Source: an uncultured Oscillospiraceae bacterium
Lineage (GTDB): Bacteria > Bacillota > Clostridia > Oscillospirales > Oscillospiraceae
DNA length: 22,615 bases
Direction of reading: 5' to 3'
Assembly (NCBI GenBank): GCA_934597585.1
Contig: CAKTSA010000026.1
Span: 1-22,615, forward strand
Both the position numbers and the translations under genes were made by a program. Each line of letters starts with the position of its first letter. Position 1 is the first letter of the stretch. This document shows, one piece after another, positions 19,372-22,615 of the stretch. The notes under the pieces were generated by a model that was given only the letters and a program-made list of their open reading frames with translations, was not told where the DNA came from and ran no database searches.

Positions 19372-19377
19372 AGAACT

Positions 19378-19543
19378 ATCCAGTTATTTGTGCACCGCCC
19401 CAATGGGGTTTCCGAATACCTTTCGGATCGCACACGTTGTTAAGCTTGTACTTGAGGAGCACCATGCTCCCGCTTGAGATCAGGGCCATTGTGCCCTTAT
19501 ATTTCAATGACTATGCTGCGAGAAGTTTTCTCGCGGCATTTTC
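19378..19543 (+). ncRNA. Candidate structured non-coding RNA of about 165 nt
   Basis: Starting at the predicted transcription start, complementary segments appear in order. A three-way junction is closed by TGTGC/GCACA (19389-19393 with 19430-19434) and contains CCCC-AAT-GGGG (19398-19408) and TCCGAA/TTCGGA (19411-19416 with 19422-19427). A hairpin GGAGC-ACCAT-GCTCC follows (19456-19470). Next is AGGGC/GCCCT (19482-19486 with 19493-19497). Last is a 12-bp stem ATGCTGCGAGAA/TTCTCGCGGCAT (19513-19524 with 19528-19539) with one G.U, followed by U bases, which reads as an intrinsic terminator. Promoter, dense stems and terminator together suggest a discrete small RNA. It does not match the conserved cores I know for SRP RNA, tmRNA, RNase P, T-box or hammerhead. 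The structures come from inspection, not folding software. Confidence 0.5.
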
Positions 19544-19729
19544 CACCTGTACATTTCTCTGTCACCGTACTACACTGAACGTGTACTTAAGGCATCAAGC
19601 ATTTAGGTCGGAGCAGAGCAGGCACGGGTGGAAGGCTATCAACAGCTTTTCACTCTGACTAAGAACTCGAAGTATGTCAAAATGCGCCTCCCGAAAAACG
19701 GGGCGGCCATCAGAATTGAACAATACTGC

Positions 19730-19786
19730 AAACGCAGGAAGGATCGTAAGAAGCCGAAACGGCAGGAAGATTCTTCCTGCGTTTTT
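19730..19786 (+). terminator. Terminator with alternative pairing (attenuator-like)
   Basis: AAACGCAGGAAG (19730-19741) pairs perfectly over 12 bp with CTTCCTGCGTTT (19773-19784), followed by U residues. A second CAGGAAG (19763-19769) just before the right arm can form a competing 7-bp, 3-nt-loop hairpin with the same right arm (19773-19779). An inner GCCG-AAA-CGGC hairpin also fits. Two mutually exclusive stems sharing the 3' arm are the layout of an attenuator. It lies between the RNA candidate and the recombinase genes. Confidence 0.65.
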
Positions 19787-20303
19787 GCTTACCGTTTTTG
19801 TCGCGGCACTTGCCAACGTCGCGATACCGCAGAAAAAGAAAGAGCGCCGGAATCAATTCGGCGCAGATCAGAAAAAAGAAGCTTTGTAAAAAGCCGTTGG
19901 GACGATACGGCAGGAAAATCGTCAAGGGAGAGGCAAGCTCCCGCCCCTGTATGCCGCAGTCAGAGTGCGGCGCCGGTCATACGGGGTTATCGCGCATCCC
20001 TCGATCCGTCGCCGGGCGGATCACAGGACACCGGCGGAGCCTTCCGCAGCCGAGTTCAGCGGCCTGGTGTCCGCCACCGCTCTATCGGAGCAGGGCATAT
20101 TTGCCCCATGTGGCAGCGTACTGACCTGGCACAAGTAAAGAGAGACAGACACACAGGCAAGCCGCGAAAAACACGCAGCACCAAGGCTTTCCGCCTGCGG
20201 CAGTCTATCCTTTCTGCGAAGATACGCCGGAAATGGCTCTCCTTGCCAACGGGTGAAGTGCGCCCATCTGAACACAACTTTGATTTTAAGGAGATTTCTC
20301 TAT
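19787..20303 (+). other. Gene-poor region upstream of the first recombinase
   Basis: Long open frames exist here but are rich in Arg, Pro and Ser, and I believe none of them. The region carries further inverted repeats: GGGAG/CTCCC (19926-19930 with 19938-19942), GCCGCA/TGCGGC (19953-19958 with 19966-19971) and GGACACC/GGTGTCC (20026-20032 with 20066-20072). It may be a long leader, an element end or transfer origin, or decayed sequence. AAGGAG at 20288-20293 serves the next gene. Confidence 0.5.
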
Positions 20304-21218
20304 ATGGCCACAAAAGGTATTTACCACACCCTCGTTACCCAGTTGGACAAGCTGGCGCGGCACAACCGGCAGGGCAGCTTTCGCACGAAGGGCCGCTACT
20401 ATGAGGCGGTCAAGCGGTTCTGCGCCTACCTTGCTGTTCATTACCATCTGCAAAAGCTGGAGAACATCAGCGGCAAGCATCTGGTGAGCTACGTTCTCTA
20501 TTTGCAGGAGCAGGGCAAGTCGGCCAGCACCATCAAGACCGACCTCTCCGCCATCCGCTTCTTCCACGACAAGATGTCCCACCCCCGCTACACGCTGCCG
20601 GGCAACGAAGAACTGGGCGTTGCCTTGGAACGCCGCCGCTTCGGGCAGCAGGATCGCACATGGACGAACTCGGAGTTCGGCAAACTGATCGGCCGCGCCA
20701 TGGCGGAGGAGCGGGAGGACTACATCCTCGCCCTGTATCTGGCCCGCTACGCCGGTCTGCGCATCCATGAGTGCTTCCGCATGGACACCGCTGCGGCGGA
20801 GCGCGCACTGCGTGAAAACGCCCTCACCGTGAAAGGCAAGGGCGGCAAGGTGCGTATCGTTCCCATCGAGGACGACCGCATCACGATGATGCTGCAAAGG
20901 CTGCTGGAGAAAACGGAACGCGGTCACAAGCTGCTGGTGCCAGATGACGTTCCCACCGACCGGGCCATCAACGGTATGCAGCAATTCATCATCCGCCACC
21001 GTGATGCCATCTGCGACCCTACAGCGCCGGACAGGCGCATTACTTTCCATGGACTGCGGCATACTTACGCCGCCGAAAAGTACACATCTCTCGTCAACGG
21101 CGGCATGACGCCTTTGGACGCCCACTTCACCGTGTCCCGTCTGCTGGGACATGAGCGGCCCGATGTGACGGACATCTATCTGGCGTCCGTGAAGGGAGGC
21201 ACTGCCCGTGGAGAATAA
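20304..21218 (+). CDS. Tyrosine recombinase / integrase
   Basis: A complete 304-aa tyrosine recombinase. An N-terminal SAM-like core-binding domain occupies about 8-100 (YYEAVKRFCAYLAVHY; SASTIKTDLSAIRFFH). The catalytic domain has R153 (YAGLRIHE), K179 in VKGKGGKVRIVP, H249 and R252 (FHGLRHTYAAEKY), H283 (LLGHERPDVT) and the nucleophile Y292 (DIYLASV). All six catalytic residues are present, so it should be active. There is no arm-binding domain, making it XerC/D-sized. AAGGAG precedes the ATG by 10 bases. It overlaps the excisionase-like gene by 11 bp, so the two are probably translated together. It likely serves an integrative element that continues beyond the right edge. Confidence 0.92.
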   Translation: MATKGIYHTLVTQLDKLARHNRQGSFRTKGRYYEAVKRFCAYLAVHYHLQKLENISGKHLVSYVLYLQEQGKSASTIKTDLSAIRFFHDKMSHPRYTLPGNEELGVALERRRFGQQDRTWTNSEFGKLIGRAMAEEREDYILALYLARYAGLRIHECFRMDTAAAERALRENALTVKGKGGKVRIVPIEDDRITMMLQRLLEKTERGHKLLVPDDVPTDRAINGMQQFIIRHRDAICDPTAPDRRITFHGLRHTYAAEKYTSLVNGGMTPLDAHFTVSRLLGHERPDVTDIYLASVKGGTARGE

Positions 21219-21405
21219 GTACCGCGACCTGCATGAGTTGCCCGTGACACTGCGGGTGGAGGACTTGATGCCTATCCTCGGCATCGGCCGCAACACCGCC
21301 TACGAACTGATCCGCAGCGGCCAGATACGAAGCGTCCGCATCGGTAGGCAGATCCGCATCCCACGGGAGGCACTGCTGGAGTTTTTGGAGGGGAGGAAGT
21401 TTTAA
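21208..21405 (+). CDS. Excisionase-like helix-turn-helix DNA-binding protein
   Basis: A 65-aa protein beginning at GTG (21208), with GGGAGG ten bases upstream inside the end of the recombinase gene. LRVEDLMPILGIGRNTAYELIRSG is a MerR/excisionase-type helix-turn-helix, and IRSVRIGRQIRIPREALLEFLEG is its wing. This pattern is seen in Tn916-type Xis proteins and in small HTH_17-domain proteins. It probably directs excision or controls the neighbouring integrases. The 11-bp overlap with the upstream recombinase suggests coupled translation. Confidence 0.85.
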   Translation: MENKYRDLHELPVTLRVEDLMPILGIGRNTAYELIRSGQIRSVRIGRQIRIPREALLEFLEGRKF

Positions 21406-21513
21406 ATGACAATGCCGCAAAGAAAAAATTTGCAGGATGACCTCCTGCTGTCGTATAATAATTTTAAGATCTTCCCTGCGCGGCAAAAGGAGGGAATCAT
21501 TCATGCCGCGTAA
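21406..21513 (+). CDS. 35-aa ORF between excisionase-like gene and second integrase
   Basis: The ATG directly abuts the stop of the excisionase-like gene, and GGGGAGGAAG lies at ribosome-site distance. The product starts MTMPQRKNLQDDLLLSYNNF and ends 11 bases inside the next integrase gene. No family is recognised. It may be a leader peptide or translational coupler; equally, it may be chance, since the same bases hold a promoter and a small hairpin (GCAGGA/TCCTGC). Confidence 0.35.
   Translation: MTMPQRKNLQDDLLLSYNNFKIFPARQKEGIIHAA
21430..21459 (+). promoter_or_regulatory. Promoter of the second integrase
   Basis: TTGCAG (21430-21435), 18-bp spacer, TATAAT (21454-21459). The spacer contains the arms of a small hairpin (GCAGGA/TCCTGC), which may be a repressor or Xis site. 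The start would be near 21466, about 37 nt before the ATG. Confidence 0.5.
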
Positions 21514-22615
21514 ACCAAGCAAACCTAAAACCACACGCCGCGGAAAGAACGAAGGCAGCGTCTATCGCCGCAAGGACGGTAAATGGGTCGGTCAGGTGAC
21601 CGTGGGCTATCACCCCGATACCGGCAAGCCCATCCGCAAATACACCTACGCCAACACCCGTGAAGAGGCCGCGCACTGGATCGCCCTGACGCTGGTTTCT
21701 GAAACATCCAAGGCCGCCCCTTCACTGGCATCCGAATTGCTGCTGAAGGACTTTCTGCACCGCTGGCTAACCACGTTCAAGACCTATGAGGTTTGCAGCC
21801 GCACCATGGAGCTGTATTATTCCTGCGAACGGTTACATATCGTTCCTGCATTGGGGGATATCCCCGTGGCGGCGCTGACAGCCTCCCGCATTCAGACGTT
21901 TCTCTATTATCTGCAAGCGGAAAAGCAGCTCTCCCGCCGCACCATTTCACTGGTACGCAGTGTCCTGATCCAGCTGTACGACTACGCCGTAGAAATGTCT
22001 CTGGCCCCGATCAATCCTGCCCGCAGCACAAAGCTGCCCCGGCAGCCGCAGCGCCCGGAATCGGAGGAGAAAGTTATCCCCATCGCTCAACGAGAAGCGG
22101 TGCTGGCCGCGGCGCAGAAAGACCCCATCATGCGCCCCATTATCACCACGTTGCTATTCACCGGCATGCGCATCGGTGAGCTGCTGGCACTCCAATGGAA
22201 GCATATCGACTTTGCGGCCCACACCATCACCATTGCGCAATCCGTGACGCGGGAGCTGACCTTCGACGAAAATGGAAAAACGGTAGAAATGACCGATGCG
22301 CTGGGCTCCACTAAGACCCGCACCTCCCATCGCGTCATTCAGGCACCGGAGCTGGTGCTGACACGGCTGCGGGAATGGATGCGCTACGTGGCGACTCTGC
22401 CAAAAGGGCTGGAGGTGCTGACACCGGAGGGCTTCGTTTTCATCAGCACACGCACCATGTCCATGCGAACATACAGTGGCTTCCGCGCCAGCTATCGTCA
22501 CTTCCTGGATCGCAACGGCTTTTCCGGCGAGGGCTTGAATCTCCATCGGTATCGCCATACCTATGCCTCCATGCTTTTGGAGCAGGAGATCAACCCCAAG
22601 ATCGTCCAGAAGCTG
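21503..22615 (+). CDS. int: Tyrosine integrase with arm-binding domain, C-terminus cut by window edge
   Basis: The frame is open for 371 codons from ATG 21503 to the last base of the window. AAAAGGAGGG precedes the start. The N-terminus (about 12-60: GKNEGSVYRRKDGKWVGQVT, then a KYTY strand) is the AP2-like arm-binding domain of Tn916- and phage-type integrases. A SAM-like core-binding domain spans about 80-190, then the catalytic domain with R223 (FTGMRIGELLAL), K271 (STKTRTSHRVI), H348 and R351 (LHRYRHTYASM). The second histidine and the tyrosine nucleophile lie beyond the edge. It is a different subfamily from the recombinase at 20304. The arm-binding domain implies repeated arm sites near the element end. 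Confidence 0.93.
   Translation, partial: MPRKPSKPKTTRRGKNEGSVYRRKDGKWVGQVTVGYHPDTGKPIRKYTYANTREEAAHWIALTLVSETSKAAPSLASELLLKDFLHRWLTTFKTYEVCSRTMELYYSCERLHIVPALGDIPVAALTASRIQTFLYYLQAEKQLSRRTISLVRSVLIQLYDYAVEMSLAPINPARSTKLPRQPQRPESEEKVIPIAQREAVLAAAQKDPIMRPIITTLLFTGMRIGELLALQWKHIDFAAHTITIAQSVTRELTFDENGKTVEMTDALGSTKTRTSHRVIQAPELVLTRLREWMRYVATLPKGLEVLTPEGFVFISTRTMSMRTYSGFRASYRHFLDRNGFSGEGLNLHRYRHTYASMLLEQEINPKIVQKL

Larger units (their letters stand above)
20304..22615 (+). mobile_element. Recombination module of an integrative element (open at right edge)
   Basis: Two tyrosine recombinases of different architecture with an excisionase-like protein between them, all on the plus strand, indicate the end of an integrative element such as a Tn916/Tn1549-type conjugative element or a prophage. 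The left boundary is not defined; the repeat-rich region from about 19,060 may belong to it. No att direct repeat can be identified, because the other end is outside the window. Confidence 0.55.

Noticed and set aside
19389..19434. tRNA or hammerhead ribozyme in the three-way junction
   Set aside because: No anticodon/T-arm layout or CCA end, and no CTGATGA/GAAA hammerhead core; only the junction shape is similar.
19437..19658. 73-codon frame with a hydrophobic middle
   Set aside because: No ribosome site, and it coincides with the stem-loops of the RNA candidate; coding potential not convincing.
19628..20404. 258-codon plus-strand frame ahead of the first recombinase
   Set aside because: Very rich in Arg, Ser and Pro, no recognisable domain. 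It runs through a terminator-like hairpin and several inverted repeats and ends inside the recombinase in another frame. The only slightly protein-like part is its first 30 codons.

Overview
The window looks like the chromosome of an anaerobic, fairly GC-rich Bacillota bacterium of the gut butyrate-producer type (Oscillospiraceae such as Flavonifractor, Intestinimonas or Oscillibacter are the best guess). The evidence is a complete 4-hydroxybutyryl-CoA dehydratase next to butyryl-CoA dehydrogenase and EtfB, two single-chain pyruvate:ferredoxin oxidoreductases (PFOR), AGGAGG-type ribosome sites, and Tn916/Tn1549-style integrase genes at the right edge. The genus assignment is inference.

Region 1 (1-12,911, minus strand) is one long catabolic gene series. 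In transcription order it reads: NhaC-type antiporter, alanine-racemase-family enzyme, class I/II aminotransferase, HpaI-type aldolase, PFOR, crotonase, FabZ-like dehydratase, 4-hydroxybutyryl-CoA dehydratase (abfD), a 34-codon ORF, acyl-CoA dehydrogenase (bcd), and etfB running off the left edge. A consensus promoter (TTGACA, 17 bp, AATAAT) stands in front of it, a second internal promoter precedes aldolase-PFOR, and strong hairpins lie at two gene junctions. A plausible flow is: amino acid taken up, racemised and transaminated to a 2-oxo acid, aldol cleavage to pyruvate, oxidation to acetyl-CoA plus reduced ferredoxin, and crotonyl-CoA (from 4-hydroxybutyryl-CoA or 3-hydroxybutyryl-CoA) reduced to butyryl-CoA by Bcd/Etf. 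The substrate is not known from the sequence.

Region 2 (about 12,740-13,854) is the control region. It holds an 82-bp duplicated relic of the 3' end of abfD, four copies of a 15-bp imperfect palindrome laid over two divergent promoters, and an IclR-family regulator, followed by a perfect-stem terminator.

Region 3 (14,023-18,877) is a LysR-family regulator transcribed away from a second, paralogous PFOR. Each has its own recognisable promoter.

Region 4 (18,878-20,303) holds about 1.4 kb with no convincing gene, but it is not featureless. It contains a hairpin terminator facing left, a cluster of six 11-bp-spaced AATACGC(A) repeats plus one inverted copy, a textbook promoter (TTGACA, 17 bp, TATATA), and a roughly 165-nt run of stem-loops ending in a 12-bp terminator hairpin. 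I read this as a candidate structured non-coding RNA. An attenuator-like terminator lies further on. This is the most promising undescribed item in the window.

Region 5 (20,304-22,615) is the recombination module of an integrative element: a complete 304-aa tyrosine recombinase, an overlapping excisionase-like HTH protein, a 35-codon ORF, and a second, larger tyrosine integrase with an arm-binding N-terminus that is cut by the window end.
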